A stretch of DNA of 64,000 nucleotides, from contig JAAOOA010000056.1 of the NCBI GenBank assembly GCA_012861695.1, positions 6,674,207 through 6,738,206 on the forward strand. Direction: 5' to 3'. Numbering within the stretch: the first letter of the stretch is position 1; every line of letters begins with the position of its first letter. A program made the position numbers and the translations under genes. Under the pieces are notes generated by a model that was not told where the DNA came from, made no database searches, and saw nothing but the letters and a program-made list of their open reading frames with translations. Origin of the DNA: Trematomus loennbergii (lineage: Eukaryota > Chordata > Actinopteri > Perciformes > Nototheniidae). Below are positions 37,096-48,319 of this stretch, one piece after another.

Positions 37096-38715
37096 ATAAG
37101 TGGGAACCTTTCCTTCAACAAATTCAAATGACTAACACTTGTGTAATATATAAAAAAAAAAAAAAATTATTTTATCTTTCATATTGCAAATAGGCATCAT
37201 TATTCTTTCACTAAAGCATCCAGCGTTTAGTGGCAGCACTGAGCAAACTTAAAGCAGTCAAGAACATTTAATGATTTATGTTGGATTGTACATGGACTCT
37301 TCTAAATCATGTCAGTCACTTTTGTTCATCTTACAGTAGGTGTGTTTAAAAAAAGTTGTTGTCTGATATAAAAGCTTTAAAACTGCTGCAATTAAAAATG
37401 TAATAAAACCAATTACTTTGTTTAATCTGATACCACAAAGGAACAAAATACACAAATAATTGCGAGAAGCATTTAATACACTTCCGCATTAAAAGTACAG
37501 TACATGGATGGCTGAGACTGTAGTGTATTCTAAAGTAAGGTTTTAGTGTAAATCCATAGTGAGAATATGACTAGAAAATGAGACTTGAATAATACTGCAT
37601 GATTTGTGTGAGAGTTGGTATTATCCTATTTTCTCCCGCATCTTCCATCTCCGCCAGTTTTGACACAATCATCAGCGGTTGACGTGCGCCCTCCGCGACC
37701 CCATCATCCTCTGTCTCCTCTGATAAGGTTGTGTGTGCACAAAATGCATAAATCTCCACTGATATAAGCTAAATCCAGGCTGCAGGGCTACTGGCACTCA
37801 TGACAATTTGACCCTGTGTGTGTATAGCTTCCAATATTTCTGTCTTGATAGGTAATACAACTAGTATAATGAAATCTATTGAGAAACAGGAAGCACTTGA
37901 CTGATTCCTGCAAATGTATCAAATTCTGCATCAGCCACAGCCCATCCTTAAAATGTGGGAAGATAATGCTTACAACACACTGACACTAGCTTCATAAATG
38001 TGAGGTCATTGGCAGGAACAAGGTTTTGATTATCAAGCAAACTCTTGATTTGATGTTTTATGTGTTATGAATGAGGCTAGAGTGCAAAAGGAAGGATTGC
38101 AAGTATGTTAAAAATTCTCGTTAACGTAAGCAGATATCTCTTTTCTTTTTTAATATTTGGCTCTAAGGACACATTCCTCCTTCCGAGTCCCTACTGTAAA
38201 TACCTACAGGCCATCTTAATAACGTGCAAACTGTTTTATTTTTTGATGACTTTACTAAATAGCTGTCTAAATTCTGTATTGAATTTGAGAGTGTAGTCAT
38301 TGTTAGTGATTTTTAAATCTGTATTGACAGCACAGAGGGGGAAAAGAACTGTGCAATGTTCATGATAACTGTGGATTGACTCAGGCTGAGATGAAGCCCA
38401 AACCCAATAAAAGCACAATGATGTTGCTCTGATCCTTTCTATCACACTATCTCTTAAAATGTATTCAATCTTTCTTTTCCACGCTTCTCTTCAGTCAATG
38501 TCAATGAGCTTTTTAATATTTTAAATTCTAAAATTACAATCGATGACATTGCACCGCTAAATTAAAGGCTGTCTTTGGTAAGAAACACATCTATTAAGAG
38601 AGAATTTGCATTCATAATTTGGAACTGAGAAAAACAAAATACCTCCTCTGTATGGCCGGCCGCTGAACTTCTGTCCACCAGGGCCTGGAATTAATGTGCA
38701 TCCTTCTGCAGTGAC
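37096..38715. other. Intergenic, nothing recognised
   Basis: AT-rich, without repeat ends or a coding pattern. An A14-15 run lies near 37150-37165. Confidence 0.45.
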
Positions 38716-39115
38716 TGTTGTGTCCCGTCAAATATGTTAGTTTTGTCATGTTTGTGATTGTCATGTTCATGTTTCATGTTAGTTTTATGTTCCACTTCCT
38801 TTTTATTTTGTACTCACCATGTCTCATTCCAGGTCCCTTTACTTCCTTCCTTTTCCCCGCCATCGTCAGCGTCTGCCCCGCCCCTGATTGTTTCCACCTG
38901 TGCCCACTTACCTCATGTATAAATTGTCCTGTCTCCCCTTGTCAGTTGCCAGATCGTCTTGTTCGTCGTTCCAAGACGCCAGATCCAAGCCATTGTTAAA
39001 GAGACTCAGTGTTTTGCCTTTTTATCCTCCATGTGAGCGCTTTACTTTTTGGACATTTTGTTATATCCTCTGAAGAGTGATTTTCTTCACACCTTTTTTG
39101 TCTCTGGGCTTAACA
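38716..39115 (+). repeat. Gypsy-2 5' LTR
   Basis: Starts TGTTGTG, contains a TATA-like TATAAATTG at about 38919, and ends in CACACCTTTTTTGTCTCTGGG then CTTAACA. The segment TTCACACCTTTTTGTCTCTGGG recurs at about 43715-43740, which is the basis for calling LTRs at both sides. Confidence 0.6.
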
Positions 39116-39119
39116 GGTT

Positions 39120-40829
39120 AAGACTGTCCCTCTCAAGCATCCCGTCAATGCCAGCGCCCTAGACCGCAGACTAATGTGTAGAGTAACTGATTATACAGAA
39201 CCCATTCAAGTGACAATTGATAATAATCACATGGAAATTATGCAGTTTCATCTTTTCAATTCAGCACAGCATCTGCTGATTTTGGGGTTTCCTTGGTTAA
39301 AAACACATAACCCACATATTGATTGGCGTTCAGGACAAATTAAGGGATGGGGAGGGATTGTGAACAGACCTGTAAGTCTGGCTATTTTCCCCACCACGCT
39401 GTCACCAAAGCCCCAGTAACCCAACTCAGCTCAGATTATCCTGACCTTTCCAAGGTCACTTCATGCTACGATGACATTAACCTCTTCAGCCCTGAGCCTG
39501 TTTTTCAGGTCTCAGGCTCTAAAATGACATTCCCAGAACAAATGACCATATCTTCCCTTCTAAAAGGGTTAAATTAATAATCTTTATTCTCAAAGTAATG
39601 ATAAACCTGTGAGTTGGATGTAGAAAAGTCAGAATCAATATAGATGTTTTTTATTTTAAAGAAAATTCAGATTTTACATAGTAAAAACTGTAAATTATAG
39701 TGTCCGTCCAAAAACTATTTTTTACAGATAGTGAAAACTACCCTTGGATGATGGGTTAGTAGACTAAAGCTTTAGGAATCCAAAGTACAACATATAATAA
39801 GTACCCTGTATCAAGATTGATGCAAAACAAGTGAAATTTGACCTTTTTAGAGAGATTTAGCCAAAAACCCCCACTTCTGGGGTCATTTGGGTGGATTTGA
39901 CCTATCTCTGGCCCCCCTTGCTCGATTTTGATGAATGAAATCTCTTTATAACCGCTAGAGCCAATGGAATCGAGGGAAAGTTATATACACACCAACACGT
40001 TAACAAATAAGGAGTCAGAGTGACGCGTTACAAAAACCGGAAGCTGCATACACTCTGGTGGCTACCATTAGCAGCTAACTTTTCCGCTCCGATTTTTACA
40101 TAAAAAATGGAATTATGGATTATAAATAATTTTTTAAAAGGTACAAGTACATTATCAACCTTTGGATCAACAGTTGTAGATTTTTTTTTTTTCGTTTTAA
40201 TGCCATTGAACACGTCTTTTGACCTAATTGACAGCTACGGTGAGAGGATCTGCCGTAAAAGCCCCGTAAAGGTACGTGTTGTGATGTCTGTGTTTGCTTC
40301 CCTGTCGCAAGTTGGGATCGCTCAGTGATGATACTATACCTAAATAATCAGTGGAGTCTCAGCTTTAATCGGCTATATTGTATGTGCAGCTACGATAAGT
40401 AATAAGGGTATCTTTATCTTGAATTGTGTGCCGCAGTGCGTTAGATTTTTTTCGCCCAGGGGTCATTTAGACCCTTCTTATGAGACTTGTGTTTTGTTTT
40501 GGTAAAAATGGTTAATATCTTCAGTTAGCTGAGATTCTTCCCGTTAATCTGGTGCTACACATTAATAGTTTCATAAATGTTAAGAAGCCCTGAGACATTA
40601 TCTCGAAAACAAAAAGGTGGGAGGGGTCCAATGGGGGGACCGCCGTGCTTAAGAGGTTAAAGAGGTTTTTAATAAAACCAAAGCTCTGTCACTGCCCCCA
40701 AATCGTCCTTTTGACTGTGCCATCGACCTGCTACCTGGCGCACACATCCCTAGGGGGGCCATGGACGATTACATCTCCTCCTCGCTAAAAGCGGGGATAA
40801 TCCGTCCCTCTTCTTCACCTGCAGGTGCA
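39120..40829 (+). pseudogene. Gypsy-2 protease/RT fragment, split by a TTAA element
   Basis: The first part encodes LKHPVNASALDRRLM, MQFHLFNSAQHLLILGFPWL and KTHNPHIDW, clearly parallel to gypsy-1 protease ([17 protein letters not shown]). It stops at CGATGACATTAA (39480). After the inserted element it resumes at 40657 with TTAAAGAGGTTTTTAAT, encoding [28 protein letters not shown] and [12 protein letters not shown], the start of reverse transcriptase. Gag and everything after about 40829 are absent. Confidence 0.85.
39481..40656 (+). mobile_element. TTAA element family, copy A (1176 bp)
   Basis: Flanked by TTAA (39477-39480 and 40657-40660) inside gypsy-2 coding sequence, which rejoins cleanly. 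Ends CCTCTTCAGCCCTGAGCC and, inverted, CCTCTTAAGCACGGCGG share about 9 bp of inverted repeat. No transposase is encoded. TTAA duplication and CC-starting ends indicate a non-autonomous piggyBac-like element. Copies: B (48320-50033), C (53210-54382, opposite orientation) and partial D (23095-23590). Confidence 0.88.
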
Positions 40830-40838
40830 ATAAGAAGC

Positions 40839-41519
40839 TACAGGGACGTTAATCTACGTCGGTAATATTAACTTTATTTAATACAACATTTACGGTACAA
40901 GATTTACATCATACAGCCCATGTAGTATAATATTTTACAAATTATGAATTACAGCAAACATGTGCAATATATCCATTATTACAGCTCCGTGGGATGGCAG
41001 TAAGGCGATATGGGTCCGTTCTTATTGTGCATCCATGGGTAAAGGTAAAACGCATGTAGTACTGAACACGTAACATGAACGTGCCGGGCGGCGCGGTCCC
41101 GTGGGTTGGATGCGCGTTCATAATGCCGAGGAAAAAACTCTCAGAATAACGTTATTAGCACATTTTACAACTTGAGGACCGAATGTTTTTAATAAGGGCT
41201 ATACAAACGTTCATACTGGGTAGTTTTATTTAATTAAAAAAAAATTATCCAACTTTCCCAATGTTAGTCAATGGGAACAAGTGTTTCCGGGCCCAGCAAC
41301 CTAACGGAAGTGTAGTACCGCCGTTTGGCCACAACGAATATTTTCCTCAGAGTCCGGCGCACTTCCTGGGGCTTGATGCAGACTCGCTGTTTGAGGGCTT
41401 GATAGCCCACTCCCCCTCCACAGCGCTCCACACTCGTTGGTTTGGAACAGCACTTAATGTGGCGGACCCTCCGCGCGAACGCGCAAACGGAGGGGTAGTG
41501 TGTAGGGGTAGTGTGTAGG
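40839..41519 (-). repeat. Repeat shared (inverted) with 60115-60400
   Basis: TATCCATTATTACAGCTCCG, GGCGATATGGGTCCGTTCTTATTG, GCATCCATGGGTAAAGGTAA and CGGAAGTGTAGTACCGCCGTTTGG all recur complemented at 60115-60370. The identity of the parent element is unknown. It replaces gypsy-2 pol sequence here. A duplicated GTAGTGTGTAGG lies at its right edge. Confidence 0.7.
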
Positions 41520-42105
41520 CAGGGCCGGCCCTAGACTTTTGGGGGCCCTAAGCGAGCTTTGGCTTGGGGGCCCCCCTCACTCTAGCGCGTTCTCACTACA
41601 CACAACATGGAACTAACTTTTGTCTTATGATGTTAGCATAAGCACACATGTTGTATAAATAAGCATGTAAACACCGTGGACCTAACCTCCTCTAGGGGGT
41701 CCTCACCTCCTCTAAGGGGTCCTCACCTCCTCTAGCGGGGTCCGGGGGCATGCTCCCCCAGGAAGATTTTTTTTAAATATTGAAGTTAAAAGCATCAATC
41801 TGGTGCACTTTGAGAGCAAAATTAGGAGATCTATGGATACATCTCTCAACACCCATATGAAACAGAACTGTAAACAGATTTTTCGGATATTTTACAAATC
41901 ACTCCCCTTTTAAACTGCATTCTTGTTTTGTCATATAGTATTTCATAACTGTTTTTCATTTATTCTCTCTGGCTGTCCATCTCATAATGTTCACATAGAA
42001 ACTAGCTGTCAATAGGAATACCATTCAGAAGAATTATAATTTCTTGCAAAATCTGTCACAAAAAGAGGTTGCACATTTAAATTCAGGTGTTGTTATGGCA
42101 ACGTC
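41520..42105. mobile_element. hAT-type element, left end (CAGGGCCGGCCCTAG)
   Basis: Starts CAGGGCCGGCCCTAG and continues through the GGGGGCCCTAAGCG phrase known from a widespread hAT family. A 20-bp unit CCTCACCTCCTCTAGGGGGT is repeated about three times at 41684-41745. No matching right end was found before the gypsy-2 LTR tail, so it is probably truncated; its sequence may continue beyond the nested hAT to about 43660. Confidence 0.65.
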
Positions 42106-43102
42106 CAGGGCGTCGCCTGGACCTGAAAACATTCGGGGCTTAGCCCACAGTGGCGGCGGCACTACAGTGGCATTTTTTACTGCAACACTCCCCACACGCA
42201 CACACACAGTACACCCGCGACTGTTACAATGAAGGCTCGATAATCAGCTCACGGCATATAGGCAGGGGTAAAGTGGTATTTTTTATGAGTGGGGGGCTCA
42301 CCTCCTCGTGGGGGGTCCGGGGGATGCTCCCCCTGGAAATATTGAAGTTAAATGCATCAATCTGGTGCACTTTGAGAGCAAAATGAAGAGATCTATGGAT
42401 ACCTCTCTCAACACTCATATGAAGCAGAACTGTAAACAGATGTACTTTTTCTTTATGGATATTTTACTAATCACTCCCCTTTTAAACTCTATTCTTGTTT
42501 TACTGCCATATAGTATTTCATAACTGTTTTTCCTTTATTCTCTAACTATAATGATCATATGAAGGTGTGCCGCGGAACTAATCTTTTGAATAATTTGTGA
42601 CCAAACCGTTTGAGACCCACTGAGATAACTTAGACTAAAGTAACTATCTAAACACTCAGAGAGTCCTTTAGCTCACCTGAGTCTCTCAGTCTGAGAGGAG
42701 AGGACTCTCCTCCAGCTTGTTGTGGAACAAACACTCCTTATGTCCGTTAGTGCAGCTAGCACATAACATGCTAACAACACGGTCCATGCTGACACCGGTC
42801 TCTCCCTCCCCTCTCTCCCCCTCTCTCTCTCTCTCACATGCGCTATTGCCACACACACACACACAGCTGAGCTTGAATGACACACGTTTATTTCCATGCA
42901 ACTCTCTGATTGGTCTGGTGTCATGCCTCTGTTGCATTCACTGAACACGGGAAATTACAGTGCTGCCGTCCTCTCTTGTGTCATGATGAGGTTCACGTAA
43001 AGCACGGTTAATGTATTATATTATTGAGGGAGAATTGTCCGGGGCTACAGAAAAAACATTCGGAGCTAAAGCCCCGGATGCCCAGGCCAGGCGACGCCAC
43101 TG
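42106..43102. mobile_element. hAT element (997 bp), nested
   Basis: Ends CAGGGCGTCGCCTGG and CCAGGCGACGCCACTG are inverted with a 2-bp difference. They are flanked by a perfect 8-bp duplication GCAACGTC (42098-42105 and 43103-43110). AACATTCGGGGCTTAGCCC near the left end is mirrored by ACATTCGGAGCTAAAGCCCC near the right. No transposase frame was recognised. The right-hand interior (42590-42770) is homologous to 47341-47540. Confidence 0.92.
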
Positions 43103-43110
43103 GCAACGTC

Positions 43111-43669
43111 AGTGGCCACATTTACTGCTGCAAATACGTTCAAACATGCTGTCGACACGTAAAGCAGTGGCAACTATGCCACCATTTCAGCTGACGTTTT
43201 CTCAGAAATACTGTCACATAACATCCATATATTTCAGTGCTAGGTTGATGCTTAGCTAAGCATCAGCATGAAACACTTTAACTGACAGGACTCAGGATCA
43301 ACTGTGTACTGTAAGGTAGCTTCTAGCTTCATGTCGAACAGTAAGTCAACATTTCCCAGAGAGCTTTCTTTGAAATCACCAGGTAACGCTAAAAAACATT
43401 ACATTTAGATTGTATGACAAAGTGTTTATTTAATATATCTGGCTAGCTATAGCTACTTGCTAACGGTTTAGCTTACCCCCGCGATTCAAAGTAACGTCAA
43501 CGTAGCTGTAATTTATTCTTTGCTTACATGTTCGCATAACTTGGAAGTTTACTGACATTTACATACCTTGTTTACCTGTCGCTCTGGGGTTGTTGTGTGA
43601 GCCACCACTTGAGAATTCTCGTCTTTTTTAAGAAAAAATGTTCTTATGTCCATCTTCAAAAACTCTGAG
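43111..43669. other. Probable remainder of the truncated hAT
   Basis: Continues the sequence interrupted at 42105. TTCTTATGTCCAT at about 43641 is also found at about 20635 inside hAT-A, which suggests hAT-derived material. No coding signal. Confidence 0.4.
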
Positions 43670-43789
43670 TCCGATTGACTTGTGAGTGATTTTCTTTCTT
43701 CAAGTAAAGATTATTTTCTTCACACCTTTTTGTCTCTGGGTTGTGCATTTGATTCCTCATACTATAGTATTGAGTCAAGGTTCCTAACA
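43670..43789 (+). repeat. Gypsy-2 3' LTR tail
   Basis: Contains TTTTCTTCACACCTTTTTGT and CTCTGGG as in the 5' LTR, then GTGCATTTGATTCCTCA and terminal CCTAACA. GTGAT follows, matching GTGAC before the 5' LTR at four of five positions. The front of this LTR is missing. Confidence 0.5.
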
Positions 43790-43794
43790 GTGAT

Positions 43795-44420
43795 AACATT
43801 TAGAAATTAGACAAGCAGTCAGTGCGTCTTTATGAGTTGCAGGATATTTGCAGTTCCTACGTCCACACAAAAATAAATTCAAATAACATGATGAAATATA
43901 ATCTGATCAACCTGGAGGACATAATACAACATCCTCCAGCAGCAGGGAAGCTTCTTTTGCATTAGCCCTATTTACAGAGGACTAGTTTCATCTTGGGAAC
44001 ATATTAATTCATCCTTAGCCGATCTGGCATGTGCGTAATTTATCAAGTTTAAATTTCACCACAAATGACTCACAATATTTCCTATATAACAATTTATTTA
44101 TAATTTAAATTTCATATAGTTACACTTCGACATACTATACTATGAGGATGTGAAAATTATTTTGAACATACTATACTCTTTTTTTAAATAGTTTTTATTT
44201 TTCACAAATGTTCAACATACTTTGTCGTTTTACTGTGGGATTTCAAATATGTTACTTGGTCTTTTAACATACTACACAGTGTTGTTTTAACTGTTGCATA
44301 GAGCCTGGAGATCATATCCGGGGAATAATTTCACGAAATCTCTGTAAAATGTAAACTTAAAATGCTTATTCAATGCAAGTGTGAACAAGGCTTATGTCTC
44401 ATACCTGGTGGTGTTTCTAG
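43795..44420. other. Intergenic, nothing recognised
   Basis: AT-rich, no features. Confidence 0.4.
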
Positions 44421-44431
44421 TCTCAGTCTTG

Positions 44432-45577
44432 GCGCCGTTTACACGAGGAGAAAACTGCTTGTATCTGCATAGTTTCGCGTGCGTATAGCCCTATTATTTA
44501 CACGAGGCCGATAGAAACTGACCCCACAAACGATAACGGGTCCCAAGGTGGATAGATTTGCAAACGAAACGCTCTGGGGGGTCAACCGAGTCCGTGTAAT
44601 CACCTCTATACGAATATTTCCTGAAAAAATAACGATAGCCCCGCCTCTCCCACCTCTCCTGCTCACTGCTGTAGCAACTATCAAAATAGCTGTGTTAATT
44701 AAACGCACAAGGGGTTCTTGAATGAAATAATATTATAAAAGGCAAACCAGAATTGTTAACGCCCAATATACTCCTTAAACAAAATAAACAGAGTCAGATT
44801 TCATGCATTGATCCATTATATTGACAATTTTCCAGCCAAACAACACAAACAAAATTAAACAGTCCGCTCTGCGATACACCAAACTTGTCTTTACTGCCTA
44901 ATCCAGGCCATTATTGTTCATTGCTCCTGCGCCCGTCGGCGGCAAAAAGAGAAATGTTTGTAGGCAGAGGACCGGCGTGTCCCAGAGGAGCGATCTCACC
45001 CGGTGTTTGTAGAGAATATCTCTCTTTCTGAGCGCGTCCTCTCCACGGAGACGTGCTTCTTGGTCGGTCGATGCAATATCCACAGATTCGGTTTCTTTCA
45101 GTTAACTTCCCCGTTGCATTTATCCATATGCTGAGGAAATTACTATATCCCGCTGAATACCAGCAATCGCCACACACACTTCCTCCTGTCAGTAGCTACT
45201 GCTAGTGCTACTGCTACTGACCATGCTACAGATATTAGTGCAAAATCTACAGCTCCTCTACCACAACCATCAGCAACAAGTGGACATGGAGAATTACATG
45301 AACTACATGTTGCTAAATCCAGCGCGGGGCATAAACAGAAGGGTAGCCATGGCAACATTGCTGCGGGGCTGCTCCGGGCTGCTCTTCTTCGCTGCTTTTG
45401 GTGTATTTTGGCGGAAGTTACAGCGCCACTTACAGTCCCGGCATATGTACTACAGCGTTTCCAGCGGTCTCGTTTGAACAGACACGTTAAATGAAACGAA
45501 TGCATGTGAACGGAAGACTTTTTTGAATACGCATACTGTGCATAAACGCAAACGTTCCGTGTGAAGGAGGCCTTAAT
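44432..45577. mobile_element. Probable hAT-like non-autonomous element
   Basis: The left end GGCGCCGTTTACACGAGG and right end CCGTGTGAAGGAGGCC are imperfect inverted repeats of the GGCCCCGTTTACAC type seen in fish hAT elements. The right sub-terminal region carries GGCATATGTACTACAGCG, also present at about 1390-1410. A coding remnant at 45190-45470 reads ISAKSTAPLPQPSATSGHGE in one frame, a Ser/Pro-rich transposase-like N-terminus. No clear 8-bp duplication. Confidence 0.45.
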
Positions 45578-46647
45578 TTCAAGCATACTTTCCCTTAATC
45601 TCTTCCTAAGATCCCTTCTCATTTGTGGTTTTTCTGTAAAGAAGTCATGTCAAGTCGAAATTGATGTAACAACGGCGCCAAAGGGCCTAAATCCCAGGTC
45701 CTTAATTTGAGATGAGGCATCAAACAAAATAGCCCTCTTAATTTAAGGGAGCATTGATTTGAAAGTTTAAAGAGTTGTGAAAGTGTCTTCCCGCAGTAGC
45801 CAGCTGGCAGAGGCTGATAGCTGACTACAGAGTGAACCCAAAAAGAAAGTACCAGTGAATGTGTTCATAGTGACCTGTTTAGCTTTGAATAAAAGCTTAG
45901 ACACTTGTCATTCATCCTCTCAGTCCCTCGCCCCCTTCTGCTGCTGGTCTAAGTGCAGCTACTCTCCAATGGCTTTTCCACAGGAGGGTTCGGAAATGTG
46001 TCTTCTTTTCGTGTCCCTGTTAAGAAGTTAAAAGCTAGGAGAAACTGATGGGGTCTATTCTGGTGCTAGCAAGCTAACACACTGTTTCAATGTATAATTT
46101 GGCCTGGTCTCAGTAATAAGAACATTTCATCGGTATAAAGCAGATTTGGAGCAAATATGCAACCTGGAAAAGTTTTTGAAGATGATATGCAAGAAAACTG
46201 TGTGTCACACCGACAGAGTGACCCTGGAGAAAGAATAAGGATCTGGTAAAGGAGAAAACAATGAGCCTATGGACACAAAAAGTAACGGAAATAGAAAAGA
46301 GATTTGTAGAGAGATAGAGTCTGAGGAGAGGGAGGGCAGGGGGGAAGATTATCCTCTCTTCTCTGAGATTAGGGACATGGAGGTTAGCAGGTATTAGTAT
46401 AAGGAACTGCTTCCTCTCTTACTCAGGACTGGGGCAGAAAAACAGAGACAGTGAGGAGAGGGACAATCTCAAATACTTTATTCAGCATGATAAGGAAAAT
46501 CCAACAACATTTGCTCTGATTGGTCTACAATCTTAGACTATGGTATAGCCATACTTTGAAAAATTAGTAATAATGCTGACATTGTTTTTTTGACACGGCA
46601 TGTGTGCGCCTACATCTATTATTTCGTTTTTTACTTAAATATAATGA
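45578..46647. other. Intergenic, nothing recognised
   Basis: No coding signal or repeat ends. Confidence 0.4.
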
Positions 46648-46655
46648 AATATGTA

Positions 46656-47767
46656 CAGGGCCGGACTGGGACAATAAGTCAGGCCGGGAATTATACACCC
46701 AGCCAGGCCACTACCAGTTTTGCTGGATTTATTTGTGAATATTTACAGCGTTGCTGCCCATAGTGATAGCCCTATAGTTTAAATCTACTACCCAATAATA
46801 AACATATGGACAGGGGTTACTATTTAAAAAAAATGTGCAAATGTATTTGGGAACCTATCCATGTGAACATATTTTAAGTGGGGGTGGACCTCAAATCCTC
46901 TAGGGGGGTCCGGGGGCATGCCCCCCCCGGTAAGATTTATTTTTAAATTTTGGAGTTAAAGGCATCAATCTGGTGCACTTTGAGGGGCAAATAAAGAGAC
47001 TAGATCTATGGAAAAACCCATATGAAACAGAACTGTATACATTTAAATAATCATAAAATCATAAGAACATGGCCATAACCAATAACATACCATATCCAAT
47101 ATGAAAAAAAAATTGAAAGTTGTTTATTTATTTATTTTTGGTTCATTTATAGTTGTGTGTGTCTGGGCTCCTGAATCAGCCTCACCTGTCTCCCCCCTCT
47201 CCCCCCTGCTCTTCTTTGAGGCAGCAGCAAAGACTCGTTTTAGCTCTCAACAAGTTTTAAAAGTTTATCTTACCTTTTCTCACCTATTTAACATATTTTT
47301 CTAATCAGTGTCACTACTCTAATGGAAATATGTGTTTACATAAATGGTGACCAAACCGTTTGAGACCCACTGAGAACTTAGACTAAGTTAACTATCTAAA
47401 CACTCAGAGAGTCCTTTACTTCACCTGAGCTGTAGTTATCAGCCTCTCAGTCTGACAGCAGAGGACTCTCCCTCCACCTTGTTGTTGAAACAGCTCCTTA
47501 TATATGTTAGAGCAGCTAGCTAACCAGATGCTAACAACAAAAGTACAAGTAATCGAGGGCTTTGATTTATGATCGGTATGGAAGTGGCCATGTCGGCAGG
47601 CCACATCATGTAGACAGACAGTCACCCTGTGTGAGGCAGACCCACATTTGCGCAGCGTTGAGTTCACAGTACATACAACAAACTTTAAATCGCCAGGCCA
47701 GCAGGCCACTTAACAGGCCAGGCCATCGGGAAACCTCCCGGTCCTCCCGATGGCCAGTCCGGGCCTG
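46656..47767. mobile_element. hAT element (1112 bp)
   Basis: Ends CAGGGCCGGACTGGG and CCAGTCCGGGCCTG are inverted. The flanks AATATGTA (46648-46655) and AATTTGTA (47768-47775) form an 8-bp duplication with one mismatch. The interior shares GGTCCGGGGGCATGC, CATCAATCTGGTGCACTTTG and GTGACCAAACCGTTTGAGAC with the region 41740-42650, so these hAT elements belong to one group. Confidence 0.88.
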
Positions 47768-48319
47768 AATTTGTATGAAAAAGATAATGAAAATGTCTTT
47801 AGATTTGCCCTAAGGCATGCTCAGAGAAGACCTCCACTAAAGTAAATTTGAGCAGCAAATAATTTAACACCATGGAGGGAATACATTTTTTTTGTGCTGC
47901 TCCTTTAAGAGGGCCTGCAAAGGGTTTTGGGTTTTGCACTGTGTGTCCATAAATGCTTGCCATAGTTTCCTGTTTCTGGCTGTCTATTGCCCCTTTCACA
48001 CCAACGTGGTTCCAGGGCCGGTTCGGAGCTAGAGCCTGATAAGCACCGGTTTTTCCTGTTCACACCGCCTTGGAGCCGGCTCTAAGCACCGAAAACCGGT
48101 GCTTACCAAGCACCAAAAAATTGTCGGTCTAGAAGCAAGAACCGCATACGTCACACTTACGTCGGAGGCGGGGGCAGGGGCGGGATCAACCTGAGCTAAC
48201 AGTTTTTGGCGAGTACGGCAAATAAAAGTTGTAACAAGCAGTAGCGCTGAGCAAAGTGACTAGAACACAACCACACACTTTCAGGCAACACTAACCAGGC
48301 TTAGTGTGATTCTGTTTAA

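Larger units (their letters stand above)
38716..43789 (+). mobile_element. Second Ty3/gypsy element, eroded and multiply interrupted
   Basis: A 5' LTR-like stretch begins TGTTGTGTCCC at 38716. A protease-to-RT fragment follows (39120-39480 and 40661-40829), and a 3' LTR tail ending CCTAACA lies at 43789. GTGAC precedes the first base and GTGAT follows the last, a 5-bp target duplication with one mismatch. Most of pol is gone. Inside sit a TTAA-family element (39481-40656), a repeat shared with 60.1 kb and hAT sequence. Confidence 0.6.

Noticed and set aside
41700..41760. Protein-coding repeat
   Set aside because: A 20-bp CCTCACCTCCTCTAG repeat within a truncated hAT; no open frame extends through it.
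45143..45622. 159-codon minus-strand open frame
   Set aside because: Lies in a probable hAT element opposite a transposase-like remnant; Cys-rich composition without domain pattern.
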